Shown: positions 47,638 through 58,978 of the stretch, in pieces
Position numbering within the stretch: position 1 is the stretch's first letter
Layout: every line of letters begins with the position of its first letter
From: Eublepharis macularius
Lineage: Eukaryota; Chordata; Lepidosauria; Squamata; Eublepharidae
NCBI RefSeq assembly: GCF_028583425.1
Contig: NC_072807.1
Location: 38,383,001-38,447,000 of the forward strand
Reading direction: 5' to 3'
DNA length: 64,000 bases
Program-made: the position numbers and the translations under genes
The notes under the pieces: generated by a model
What the model was told of the DNA's origin: nothing
What the model saw: the letters and a program-made list of their open reading frames with translations, nothing else
The model's database searches: none

Positions 47638-50600
47638 CTGCTTATTAAACAGAAAAAAATAAAAGAAAAACTGAAGCTCAATCAAGTTTTGAAAAAGAAA
47701 ACTGCTCAGTAATTTAGCATAACAGCGCACACAGAGCAGACAGATTTCCCCAGTGAATCATGAATTGTAAGGTTAACAAGGTGACATTTTAGAGCGACGG
47801 TTGCAAGAAAATGAAAAAAGACCCCATCAGTACTGCAAGGTACAGCCCCTCTTCCCCATTTTAAGCACAAGTAACTCAGAGTGAGGCCTGCACAGCACGG
47901 CTGATTAGCAGGACCAAAGGACAGCACAGAGCCCACAGCCCTTTGTGGAACGTGACATCTTCAGACATTGCTTGGCCCATCTCTCCCCCCCATCCATTTT
48001 TCTTCATGATGTACCTCTGTGACACTTTGCCAGGGAGCTGAGATTGGCTGCAGTTCCTTTTTATTGTTTTATGTCATTTTAAATTATGTTTGTAAATTGC
48101 CCGGGAGACAAAATGGTGGGTACGAATCTTTCCAATCCTTACAGCAAGCCAACCTTCCTTCTAACATTAACAAACTGAGCAGCAAGGACCGTTACAGCCA
48201 ACAGCAAGTCTAGGTTAAGTGGGATTCCCCATTTCTCTGGCCATGTCAGACATTTAGAATCAAGCCAGAAAAACATGCTTAGCAAGTGTTCCTAAGTATC
48301 TCGTTCTGAGTGCCCCAGAACAACATGGGAGTCCAGTTTCTGGGTCTGCCTGCCTTTTGGCCAATGCTTACGCCAGTAACTCTTCTAGTCTATTTTGAGG
48401 GTGGAATGAACAGCAATGGAGGCAAAGTCTGACACTGCTGATGAGCAGTGGACTGGAGCAAGTTTCTGAATTCAGCCATTTTTCTGTTTTACGAAGAAAC
48501 GGGAAAACTCACTCTCACCGCCTTTTCTGGCAGAAGCCAGTTTGGAAAAGTGTTCCAGAGATTCTCTCTCTTCTTCACTTTACAATTATCAAGTTTGAGA
48601 GACAGAGTTAAATATGACAGATGACCTTTTTTTGGTAAGAAGCGACTTGATAAATGCACATGTCGTATTTCCTCAAGGTTTTAAGTCTCCTTGTGTTATT
48701 AATAGGCTTGTTTCACCTTGCTAGGTAGCAGCCTACCCCTTACCCAAAGGTGGAGAGAATTTTAGAACAAGGCATTTGGAAGCATTATGTATGCTGGGCA
48801 CATTCTGGATCAAGTAAATTTGTTAGTGGCAACAGCAATGGTTAACTGGCTGACTGGACAGGATTTCATGAACTGAAGAAGCTGCACGAGGCACAGGAGC
48901 AGACTGTGCACTTCTGAGCACTACAAAAACCCAGCATGCATAGGTGAGGGAACAAAACAACAACACCGCAAATGCAGACAGCACAGAAAGATAAAGGGCC
49001 AATGTAGGCAGGGGGTGTGTGAGTCAGGCAACTTTTAAACATCAGTGACTGCCGAGTCACCAGCAATCTCAAGTTAAGGAAATAGTCTGCAGAAATTGCT
49101 GCACCTGAGTTTATATACGAGGAGGAAGTATTTGCAGTTCTACAGGCCTAAAAATTAGCGCTATGATCAGATAAAGGTATTATCTGTGGCCCATGCAGCT
49201 GACTCCCAAAAGCAGCAGGCTGTTTTACACAACACAAGCCACAGACAACACAGCACGAGCTAAGCCAGAGACACAAAGGCAAGCTTTGCGGCAGGGGTGT
49301 GTTCATTCACACATGCTGTATGCATTTTGGCACGCTGAAGAGAGTCTCGGTACAGTGCAAAGTTAGCTGAACTAGACATAGCCCTGATCAAGATGTGCAT
49401 ATACCTTTTGGCTTTCTTTTTAAATTTTTCTTCTTCATACCTTGGTGGGGAAAATTCAGTTTTTAGTAAACAGTGCAGTATTGTATGCCGGCAAATCCCA
49501 AGCACTTCTGAAGCCAACAGCAGCTAATGGGGACCTTCTCCTTAGCCTACTTTTAAGTACCAGCACAGAAGAAATGGGACTTCGTTTCTGTGTAGTAAAA
49601 ACCACATCCGATCTCTTGCAAAATGGTGCCTGAGTTTCCAGCACATATTCCTCTGTCCAAGAGTTTAGCTGCCCCGGCCCTTGACCCTCACAACCCCTCA
49701 GAAAGCTAGATTAGGAAAGCGACGGCTCTGCGAGTACCCTAGGCGCTTCGTTCATTCCAGAGCATGAGCTGGAACCCAGAGAGAATTCGGGGAAGAGAGG
49801 GACTGTGCAGAAGCGGTCAGACATCCGGCACAGCATCCCGTGGATCCCAAGCAGCTTTGCTCTGGCTCAAGATCTTCTCGCATCCGTGGAAGAGTCCTTG
49901 GGCCAGAGGGAAGTGCTGCACACAGTGGAAGAGACCTGCAGGATTCCTCCCAGGCTCTTGAAATGGCCCTGAGAAGTGACTAGGGAACTGGCACGGTCAC
50001 ATCTTAAACAATTTTAATCAGCAACACCAACTCCGCCAACTACCCTTCTCAGATCTAACACTACCAGGGGTGCTTTGCTTTCGTGCGGTGCTGTGGCAAG
50101 CATTTCCCAATGGGGTCATTTCCATCTCTCACTCCTATTCCCACAATCCTAGGTATATAAGAATACGGGTTACAACTCCCCGCCCCCCCGCCCCCCGGGT
50201 ATAATACGGTTTACTTTTCACTGGGCTGGCCTCTCTCACTAATGGGCATCGCTCTCCCCTGGGGCACATAGTTTTCTGCCGACACAAGAGGCCCTTCCAA
50301 AACCGAAGCGTCTTTGTGCTGGAGGAAAGTGGCACAGAGGTGCAGGATCCAGCCTACAGCCCTCCACTGCAATTAATTCTGTTCACCAGAGAGACTTCCC
50401 AGCAGAGATGCCATGACTCGACAGAAGCAAAAATTTTCAGCGTTTTCAGAAGCTTAACTTCACGGGCGAGTATTTACGGGGCTGAGATACAGATGCAAGA
50501 CCTACTGTTTTATGCAATCCGGAATGCCCACTGATTCTACAGGGACCAGTTCCGCCAGCTCTGCCAGAGTGAAGACATATCTGATTTTTTGGCTGAACTT

Positions 50601-53600
50601 TGAGCTAAAAAAAAAAAGGGGTTAGAAAACATGGTCACTGATAAAAGCAAACGTACTAGCACTTAAAAACATAATAATGTATTTCGAGCATTACCTGATA
50701 AAAGGTTTTGTGATTGCCAGAAGTGTCCTAATAAACCAGGAAGGATGAACTATTATTAAGGATTTCAGGTTCTTCTTCAGCCTAAAGGTAAACGGGAAGG
50801 CAGTTGGCAACGGAAGCAATGCCAGCGCGAAATGCCAGCTTCTGTGCAGCGGACACGAAAGCGTCACAGCGGTTTGCTACTGCTCTAATTGTTGCTAGAA
50901 GGAACTCCTAATGAGCTAATAGCCTCAGAGCGGCAACTCCTTATTAGAGCCGGACGAACGACAGCAAGATCACAAATTGTGCCTAGATGATTGGAAGAGA
51001 CAACGAAGGGGAAATGTGTCCCCCTACCTGCAGAGGGTCAGGTTCTGGCCAGGTTCCCTGGGCAGGAAGCAGAACCGGAAGGGAAAGCCGGTCGGGGAGA
51101 AGGGCAGAGATGGGAGTGCGTATCTGCATCCTCAACCTAGTTGCCAGGACAAAGCAGACGACCCTGCTGAGAGGCTCACACAGAAGAAAGTTGGCAAAAC
51201 TGGGAACTGGGGTGGGAGGGTTAGAAGGCATTCGCAGGCCAAGAAGGGGAGAGGTTAAGTCAAGACATCTGTCCACATCATGCTGAAAAAAGATTTACGC
51301 CGGGATTAAAGGACGTGGGGACAACCCTAGTAAGGGTCTCTAGCAGGAAGAACAAAAAAAGCCTGTCGACAAAGAAGGGGACGACTGAAGCCTCTAAGGA
51401 TATGCAGGACGACGCAGAATCCGCAAGCAGTGCTCGGAGGCATCCCCCCACCCCCACCTACCACACTGGAAGAGACCTGAACCAGTGCACAAGTCCAGAG
51501 TCCACAAGGTGGAAATCAATAGCCAATCCAGTGGCTCAGGCTATTTTGAAAAGGTCTGCTAGTGTAGTAGGAAGAGGAGGAGGAGGAAAACCCTCTCTGG
51601 TGGCTCAACTGCAAGAAATGCTTTTCTTACAGCTTGTTCTTAGCTTCAGACTAGGAAAAGTTCTGACCTCAGGAAAACTGCTCTCCAGAGAAATGCCTTA
51701 GCTCTCATTACTAGCTTTTGAGGAACCTGCCCTTCAAAGGTGTATATTTTAGGAACAGCCAATTGCAATGTTAAATATGCTGCTTTTTCTTGTTGGGACA
51801 ACAACGTCCACATTTCGGGAAGGGTTTCTTCTGGAATCCTGCTTTACGCAAAACAGATTCTGCTTCCCTCTCATGGGAGCATATGCCAGCTGCCTCGCTT
51901 GTTTCTCCCTTCAGTTCTCCTGCCCCTGCTGCTACTTCTAGGTGCTGTCTCTCCTCTGAAGCTCGCTGGCCCCCACTTGGCAATGGCAAGAAGCCTCCGT
52001 TAGGGAGGCGTCTTTCATGTGTTCGGCAGTCAGATCTCTACAGGCAGCTCCCTTCCTTCTTACCTCCTGTCAATTTGTTGGTAGCATTTCCTGAGCCAGC
52101 CTAGGCTGGGCATCTTCCTCCGTGTCGTAGCACCATTTAAATAAACGATCATGTAGTTTTCAGCAACCAGTAATTCTAGTGTTCCAATCACAAACCTACA
52201 AGGAAAAAAAGCAGGGCTGAGGTCACCTTTGAAGGCCCACCGTCCCATTCTCTTTCATCACAACACAAGCAGGCACATCACCCTCTTCTTTTGAGGGGGG
52301 GGGGAAGAACTAGCTTTAGCCAGGCTATCTGCAAATCTGGGGTAAATGTTAAGACATACACTTGTTTCACCAGACCACATAGAAAAGTCCACTGTTTTTA
52401 TTTATTTAGATGATTTATAATCTGCCTCTCTCGTAGAGACTCCAGGAAGATTACACGGTGTGAGTTAGAACAGTCAGTTTCAAGGACAATTCAATAAACT
52501 ATGTAATAGGCAAAAACTAGCAGAAATCCAACACGCAGTTGAAGAAATGCTGAAACAGAACATTAGCAATGCTGAGACTGACATATTAAACAAGAAACTA
52601 CCCAGCAGGATCACACTTAAAACAACAGACAGTACACAGTAGTGAAGTCTATGGTCCCTATCTCTTTACTGATGCACCTCTCTGAGACCTCTCATCCGAG
52701 TAAAAAGCCCTCTTGAATAATTCAGAGTTGCATTGTTTGAGGAAAGCCAGGAGAGTGGGAGCTCTCCTGACCTGTTCATGATTTTACCCATGTGCAAGGT
52801 GGCCTAGCAATCTGCCTAGCAGTAGCTGGGCTGGTGGGGAGAATTAGATGGAGAAAGGAAGACTAGTAACTTTGGACAGGCATACCATATGTACTTGTGA
52901 GTCAGGGTCTTGCTTTCCTAATCACTGCAACAGCAGCAGTTACAACAGAAAAAGGGTACAAGGTCAACCTTACCAGGGAACGGCAGGAGAAGACAGCCTT
53001 AAACACCCCAAACATTTGCCTTTTATAATACTGCAGACACCTCCCTGGAAGCAGAGTCCTCCTCAATACACACACCCACAAAAAGCTACGGCCACCGGGA
53101 ACCGACAGTGGGGAGCAGCCATCAGAGGACAATCCCTGCTCGAGGGTCAAGAGAGGTCGTGTGTGTGGTAAGCTGCCTCCACGGATGCACGTAGCCTGGG
53201 GCGAACCAGATTCATAGGGGCCACACACTCGCTAAGGATGCCTTTGCAGGTTTTTTTGTTATCATTTGAAAGCTTCATGACTGCAAGTTCTCGGTTTCAC
53301 TAGGTCATTTAGCAACATGAATGCTTGTGTGTTTCTTCACTCCAAGGCCGACTGGTTCGTGGAATCTGTTGCCGAGAGAAGCAGGCACTCTTCAAACAGG
53401 GATTAGCCACAATTGCTAAATGATCCTTCTAATTATCAAAAATTGTGAGGGGCAATGGGGGTGGGGGCTTGGCACACGCCTGAATAAGAACGCCCAAGAG
53501 TTATTTCTGGCCTGGTTTCTGCAACAGGTCAGGGGGGAGGGGGGGGAAGAGCTCAGTGCCAGAGCACACGCTCTGTTGCTGAAGGCCCCCCTTTGGCAGA

Positions 53601-56600
53601 AAAAAAGTCTTGGATAGAAGGGCTGGGAAGATCTCTGGTAGCAACTCTCCAAGGTCTCAGGCCACCAGAGTAGACAACAGTGAGAGCCAGTTTGGTGTAG
53701 CGGTGAAGAGCACGGGACTCTAATCTGGAGAGCCGGGTTTGATTCCCCACTCCTCCACTTGAAGCCGGCTGGGCGACCTTGGGCCAGTCACAGCTCTCTC
53801 AGAGCTCTCTCAACCTCACCCACCTCACAGGGTGTTTTGTTGTGGGGATAATAATGGCATACTTTGTAAACCGCTCTGAGTGGGCATCAAGTTGTCCTGA
53901 AGGGCGGTATACAAATCAAATGTTGTTGTTATTGTTATTATTATAGGGTCTAATTTTTTAAAATCCATAAAAGGCAAGCTCACCAAACTTACTTAAATAG
54001 ATTATCCATTAAGTACTTGTAGTTTGGCTGACTGCTCTCGGGCATGAAGCAAACTGCAAACACAACTATCGCATTCAATCCATCGCCGTAATATCCTGTG
54101 GGGAGAAACGGATCAGAGGTCACTAACGGTGTTTCTTCCTGCACTTTCCAGTTGTGAACACAGCAAGCCTTCCTGCCTAGCCGTACCTCCGTGCCGGATT
54201 ACTTTCTTGTAGGGCTCAATGGCCTTCATGTCCACCCTGTGAGACTGCTCTCCAATTCGGAACATACGCCAGCGCCGCTCCTCCTCTTTTTCCTCGGATG
54301 CCGAATATTCTGGAAGCTCCCCTTCCCCAATCACTTCAGTAGATTTGGGTTTTGGAAGATCATCTGTCCAAGTGTTGAAAGGAGGTTTAAAATATTGCGA
54401 TGTTGCAAAGCACAGATAAGACTGGGCTACAGACTGGGCTCAAACTCTTTCAAGCTCAGTGCCATTATACTGAAGCGAGCTTGTCCACATTCCCATCTAG
54501 CCTGGTTTTTTTTACTTAAGCAATGGACTAAGCAGAACAGTTTAGTATACCGGCAGAACAGTTTAATATACAGGTGTGTGAAAGTTTTGATTTCTTCCCC
54601 AAACCCTGAACATATTAAAAGTTAATACAAACTGTTCCTTTGATCAGCTGAAAAATCAATGTTTGTCAAGTCAGAGCAAGTCTTGCAATAAAAGTATTTT
54701 CAGTGTTGATTCAAGCACCCCTTGATTTAGGCAATGTGTTTTACAAATTTTAAAATATACACGTATTCCAGCTTCTCAGTGCAGCCTTTATTGAAATCTC
54801 TAAAATTAATTAGGGTAACACTGAAAACCCTTTGATCAGTGGACAGCTATGAGTAAAGCTACCTCCAAGAGCTATTGCCCCTTTCATTACTGATTTAGCA
54901 GCAAACCATTTCTACCCATTGATTTGTGGTAGACATGCAAATAGATGTTTCAATCATAAATAAGCAAAATCGCCAGTATATATGGGGCACTCTCAAAAAC
55001 ACCCATTCATCTTCATCACTGGGACCTTGTTAAATAAATTTCAGTAGCACAAACCTTACCCACACAGGTGTGAGAAAACTACTGCATGTTAGTAGATGGT
55101 TTCCAAGACAGAGCTGTTAATGGAAACTATCCCTCCAGGAAAACGCTGACCGCCGCATTAAAGAGAAAAGAAGAGACAGAAACCTTATTCCAGTGACACG
55201 CAACTCCCCACCCTCACTCGCTCAGAGTCTTGTAAAGACAACACACACTGAGCTGAATCCAGACCTTTTAAACAGCAGAGCCTTCCTCTGATAGAAGAGG
55301 ATCAAAGGAGCCTCTAACATCAGGAAAAGACTCCTTCAATTGGGGGAACGTTCTGACTCTGGGAACTGTATTATCTTGCTCCAGTTCTCTAACACATTAG
55401 GAGTAACACAAGTGAGCAACACACCACCAAAATCATCACCTATCAAATACACAAAAGACAAGTTATTCCCATGCCTCAAACTGTCAGGTCACTAATTCCA
55501 AAGAGCTACTCTTCTTCCTCTGTGGCTCAAGACTCTTGAATCAATTTTGCACCGTAGGAGATCTGCCCTGTGCCAAGTAATTTCGAATCCCTTTCCAGAT
55601 TACGACTGGCTGAGTTCATTTATAGATCCAGCAAGACAGATTTGAGACTGCCGCCTAAGAGTTAGTAATAATTTAGCAACATTATTGTGAATTGCCATAC
55701 ACAATTCTCCCCCCCCCCCGCTCCCCCCCACCCCGTTTCCCAATGCATCACATCACTGTCAGTACCAGCTTTGTTCCATTTGGCCTATTGAGAGCTGTAT
55801 GAACGCTAACCCTCTCAATCAGATCCACAGATATACCAGAGATCATTAACATTCGCATCAACAGGTAGAGCAAAGAAGGAAGGTTTTACCAATTTCCGAA
55901 ACAGCCAGAAAAGCACTGGTAATAGATACATTCCATCCCACAAAAAAAGTTGTCCGGAGCAAGGCCTCCTCAACTGATCTGGGTTAGTTGGACCAGGTGG
56001 GGGAAGATGAGGGGGAAAGGCTCACACCCAAGAAGCTTCAGGAAATGCCTACCCTAGACTCTGGCAGTTTCATCTAATTGTATTTATTTTAAAAACCAAA
56101 GAGCACCACATACAGATAGCCCTGTTTTAACCCCAATAAACTCACAACAGGAACTCTGTGGTGGACTGAGGATTTGCAGGTTTCGTGAAAATGTAAAGCA
56201 GCACCCTTCTATCTGCCCCACTCCATGTAGGGCCTTATATCTCTTGATACGCCATGGGGGTGCCAATATTCTTCCCCAGGGGAGAAGTAAGGGGAGGAAT
56301 AAATCAGGGGGGCAACAAAGATGTCAGAGTTCCACCATTTGCCCACAGCCCCTGAGCAGCCTTAACCAGCAAAGAAATCCAGTATACAGATAGCTGCATA
56401 TCCAACTCCCAAAATAAATAAAACTTGCAGATTGGAACTGGTCCCACAAGAATGCGGAAAGCAAGTCTTCCTAATTGGGCTCCCGCCTCGCCCGTCCCTA
56501 AGTCAGAGGGCCTTGGTCAGCCTTGCAAAAAGGTTATGCAGCAGCAGGCAACGGAAAAGCTCCACCAAGCTATCTACCCCACCGGCCTGTGGCCAAGAAA

Positions 56601-58075
56601 AGATGCCGGCACAATGCTCGGTCAAGAGGAGGACGTCTCACCTTCCCATTCATACTCGTTGCTGTTTTCAGAGGGTGTGTCCAGGTCATCCAGGTCAATC
56701 TCCCCGCTCTCATCCAACTCATCTGACAAAACGGATTCTTCGCTGTGGTCCAGAGTTAGGCTTATATTGGGAGCCAGCAGCTTCTTCTTAACTTTGCTGC
56801 CATTGATTTCTAATAGGTTAGGAAGGGGAAAGAGGATTACGTTCAAATTCCAGAACCGAGCAGGGCTTTAAAGCCAGAGCCTTGCAGTGACACCTGGAAG
56901 CTGATCAGAAGCCTGACGGGTCACGAAAGCAACATTTCACTTGGAACATGACGGAACTCTAATGCTGCAAAGTAAGTTTTCTGAAGAGCAGCTGATATTC
57001 CTCAGCAGGCACCTACTGGTCTAAAGAGCATGCTGTGAAACACCTGTGTTGTTGTCTTAAAGAGGCCATAAAAACTAGAAATGGGGCTCTTTCAGTGGTG
57101 GCGCCTCACCTTTGGAATGCCCTTCCTCTGGCCTGACACCTAGCATACTTTTAGGTGCCAAGCCAAAACATTTCTGTTTAACCCAACTGTTTTAGTGGCT
57201 TTAGAGATTTTTAGGGCATTCAACAGTTATTTTATGCAGTTTTCAAGCCCCAGATTTTTTTTTTAATTAGCTATTAAAAATTCAACTATTTAACTGCGCT
57301 TCTCAGTATAAAGAGGAGATGAACAGGTTATCATCCCAGGCATGTTTAAGGCCTGGCCAACGAATGTCTCATTTAAATACAGATGCCATGGAAAAATTTA
57401 TTTTCCACTTTCATATTCCACTGGAAATGACTCATCCAGTAATGGATATATCAACTCACCAGCTGCCTGGGGCATGTGTGAATTTAAAAAAAAAAAGTCA
57501 AACAAGGCACTGGGTAGAATATTAAATAACAACAACAGATCTTTCCGTCCTGCAGCTTAGGCTTGCTTCGCCACCTTCCAAAAAGCCCTCCAAGATGAAC
57601 TACTCAATGTTTAAGGCAGCAAGTACTGACTCCCTCATCTTGGTAGCCAAAGTAACTTTAGACTGCATGCACTTGCCAGGGGGGTCCCCTCTTCCCGATG
57701 CATTGGGCAGATCTCCAATATGGTCATCTTCCGGCAGAGGCCTAGGAGAGAGGACAAATACTTCAGAACATATTTATTCAATTCATTGTTTCCACATTGG
57801 GAGCATCCTAACGCACAAGTCCACATAGCTTGCTGTGACATATAAAAACCCCTCGACAAAAACAACAACAACAGCATTTTCCATGCTCAGGTTAGGGCTG
57901 AAACGTCCCCTCAGCTCCCCCTTGAGAAGGAGCTGATCTGCACGCAAGGCCTCTACTCCAGACCTGGCTTTGTCACAGGACCTCCTTACCGAGGAAAGTC
58001 TTCGTCTTGCCATTCCTCTTTCAACTCCACACCCTCCATCCTCAGCTTGGCCTCGATGGAGGATGAAGGCTCCAT
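47589..58075 (-). CDS. BNIP2: BCL2/adenovirus E1B 19 kDa-interacting protein 2, nine coding exons
   Basis: Family knowledge: a cytoplasmic scaffold with a C-terminal BCH (CRAL-TRIO-like) domain that binds Cdc42, p50RhoGAP and BCL2, and that binds kinesin light chain through a WED motif. Seen: nine exons (58120-57990, 57741-57677, 56809-56642, 54363-54187, 54095-53993, 52195-52064, 50781-50695, 50604-50506, 47637-47589) join in phase. Counting from [16 protein letters not shown] the protein is 309 aa (human 314); an in-frame ATG 12 codons earlier would give 321. An acidic N-terminal half carries [20 protein letters not shown] and W93-E94-D95, followed by the BCH domain from about residue 125 ([11 protein letters not shown]). 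The basic patch RRKMP is at 213-217. Oddities: a GC donor after the second coding exon, loss of a GSL tripeptide, and ESV at 284-286 where human has EYV. No stop or frame break is seen. Confidence 0.96.
47638..50505. other. BNIP2 last intron
   Basis: About 2.9 kb of unremarkable intron; no other gene seen. Confidence 0.5.
50506..50604 (-). CDS. BNIP2: BNIP2 eighth coding exon (ESV instead of EYV)
   Basis: The exon encodes [20 protein letters not shown], then [12 protein letters not shown]. The acceptor follows a T11 tract ending AG; the donor is GTAGGT. Tyr of the human EYV motif is Ser here. Confidence 0.95.
50695..50781 (-). CDS. BNIP2: BNIP2 seventh coding exon
   Basis: The exon encodes [20 protein letters not shown] and LAITKPFI. 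The acceptor is TTACCTTTAG and the donor GTAATG. Confidence 0.95.
52064..52195 (-). CDS. BNIP2: BNIP2 sixth coding exon
   Basis: The exon encodes [20 protein letters not shown], the basic RRKMP patch, and [10 protein letters not shown]. It is nearly identical to human. The donor is GTAAGA. Confidence 0.96.
52395..52620 (-). mobile_element. Probable LINE 3' UTR fragment in a BNIP2 intron
   Basis: It begins ttatttatttagatgattta, then ctctcgtagagactccagga, and an A-rich body, similar to other LINE-tail-like pieces here. The clade is not assigned. Confidence 0.4.
53683..53945 (+). mobile_element. tRNA-derived SINE, plus strand, well preserved
   Basis: The head agccagtttggtgtagcggt, then gggtttgattccccactcct, is tRNA-like with A- and B-box-like parts. 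The body has ccttgggccagtcacagctc and ctcacccacctcacagggtg, and the tail is (gtt)(att)n. It is the best copy of this family in the window and ends 47 bases before a BNIP2 exon. Confidence 0.85.
53993..54095 (-). CDS. BNIP2: BNIP2 fifth coding exon
   Basis: The exon encodes [20 protein letters not shown] through YLMDNLF. The acceptor is CCCCACAG and the donor GTAAGT. Confidence 0.95.
54187..54363 (-). CDS. BNIP2: BNIP2 fourth coding exon
   Basis: The exon encodes [11 protein letters not shown], an acidic linker, then [20 protein letters not shown] and [10 protein letters not shown]. It completes the WED motif and opens the BCH domain. The donor is GTACGG. Confidence 0.95.
54364..56641. other. 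BNIP2 intron
   Basis: No gene or clear repeat recognised apart from a C-rich run near 55705-55735. Confidence 0.4.
56642..56809 (-). CDS. BNIP2: BNIP2 third coding exon
   Basis: The exon encodes [20 protein letters not shown] through NSNEYEWE, closely matching human. The acceptor is CTATTAG and the donor GTGAGA. Confidence 0.95.
57050..57290 (+). mobile_element. LINE (CR1/L2-like) C-terminal fragment, plus strand
   Basis: The stretch reads cagtggtggcgcctcacctt then tggaatgcccttcctctggc, the LINE motif around L-WNALP, followed by a 3' UTR-like stretch. Confidence 0.5.
57677..57741 (-). CDS. BNIP2: BNIP2 second coding exon (65 nt) with GC donor
   Basis: The exon encodes [20 protein letters not shown] in frame between CTCTCCTAG and CCTG followed by GCAAGT. 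No GT donor nearby keeps the frame of the next exon. The region is poorly conserved against human apart from PLPEDD. Confidence 0.85.
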
Positions 58076-58120
58076 GGGATCCAGAACGCCTCCTTCCCTT
58101 GTCAAGACGTCAGCCGAGAA
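57990..58120 (-). CDS. BNIP2: BNIP2 first coding exon, with two candidate ATGs
   Basis: The acceptor TCTTTCACAG is followed by 131 bases ending at the donor GTAAGG. ATGs at 58073-58075 (CCCATGG context) and 58037-58039 ([10 protein letters not shown], the human start as I recall it) are in the same frame. The frame is also open from the exon's first base. Confidence 0.9.
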
Positions 58121-58739
58121 CTGTGAAAGATTGACATTTGGTCTCAGTGCTCGTGAGTCAAGATGCCCTCCTAAAAACCAGCATGAACACTGGATACAAA
58201 ACAGCAATGCAAAAACAGCCTTGCTAACAAAGGGGCTGAAATAGATTTGGGTCGAATGGCCTACAGTTACTTGGACTCATTGCACATTTTCTGTAAAAAT
58301 CGAGAGTGGCTTTGTGTGCACATCTTGGCTAGTTTTTCCCCCTCTGCAATAAACATGATCAAGCTCTACCCTGACGTTTTATTCCATACTTCACAGATAG
58401 AGTAACTTACTGGCTAAGAAGCTGAACTACAAAGGAAAGGCTCCACCACACCCCCTGTTTAAATCTCACTATGTTCTGAACTCACTGGCTTCCTCTGCCA
58501 CACACTGGGATGTCTGTCTGTGTCTCTGTGTCTCTCTCACTCACACACTCACACACACAAAATGCAAGGAACTCATAAGGACTGTGGGGAGCACTTCTTT
58601 CCTGCATATCCCCTTCCCTACATTATCTTCTCTCCCCACTCTCCTGGCAGCCCCCATATCTTCTCTCCTTTTCCCCAACTGGTTTTCTTCTTCCCACTCA
58701 CCAACCAACCTTTCTTTTATCTGCCCCTCCAGTTTTCTA

Positions 58740-58978
58740 CTCTATTATTTCATATACAGATCATCTTTCTCCGCAACTGGGACCCAAAGCAGTTTATATG
58801 ATTCTCCTCTCCTCCGTTTATCCTCACAACCACCCTACGAGGTAGGCTAGGCTGAGAGAGTGACTGGCCCAAGGTCACCCAGCAGGCTTCCATAGCAGAG
58901 GGGGAATTCAAACCTGAGTCTCCCAGAGCCCAGCCTGGCACTCTGTCCACTACAACACCACACTGGCTCTCAGCTTTT
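58740..58978 (-). mobile_element. tRNA-derived SINE, minus strand
   Basis: The reverse complement starts gagagccagtgtggtgttgt and has B-box-like caggtttgaattcccc, then ctgggtgaccttgggccagt. Confidence 0.75.

Noticed and set aside
56425-56871. 148-codon + strand open frame
   Set aside because: It is the antisense shadow of a conserved BNIP2 coding exon (56642-56809).
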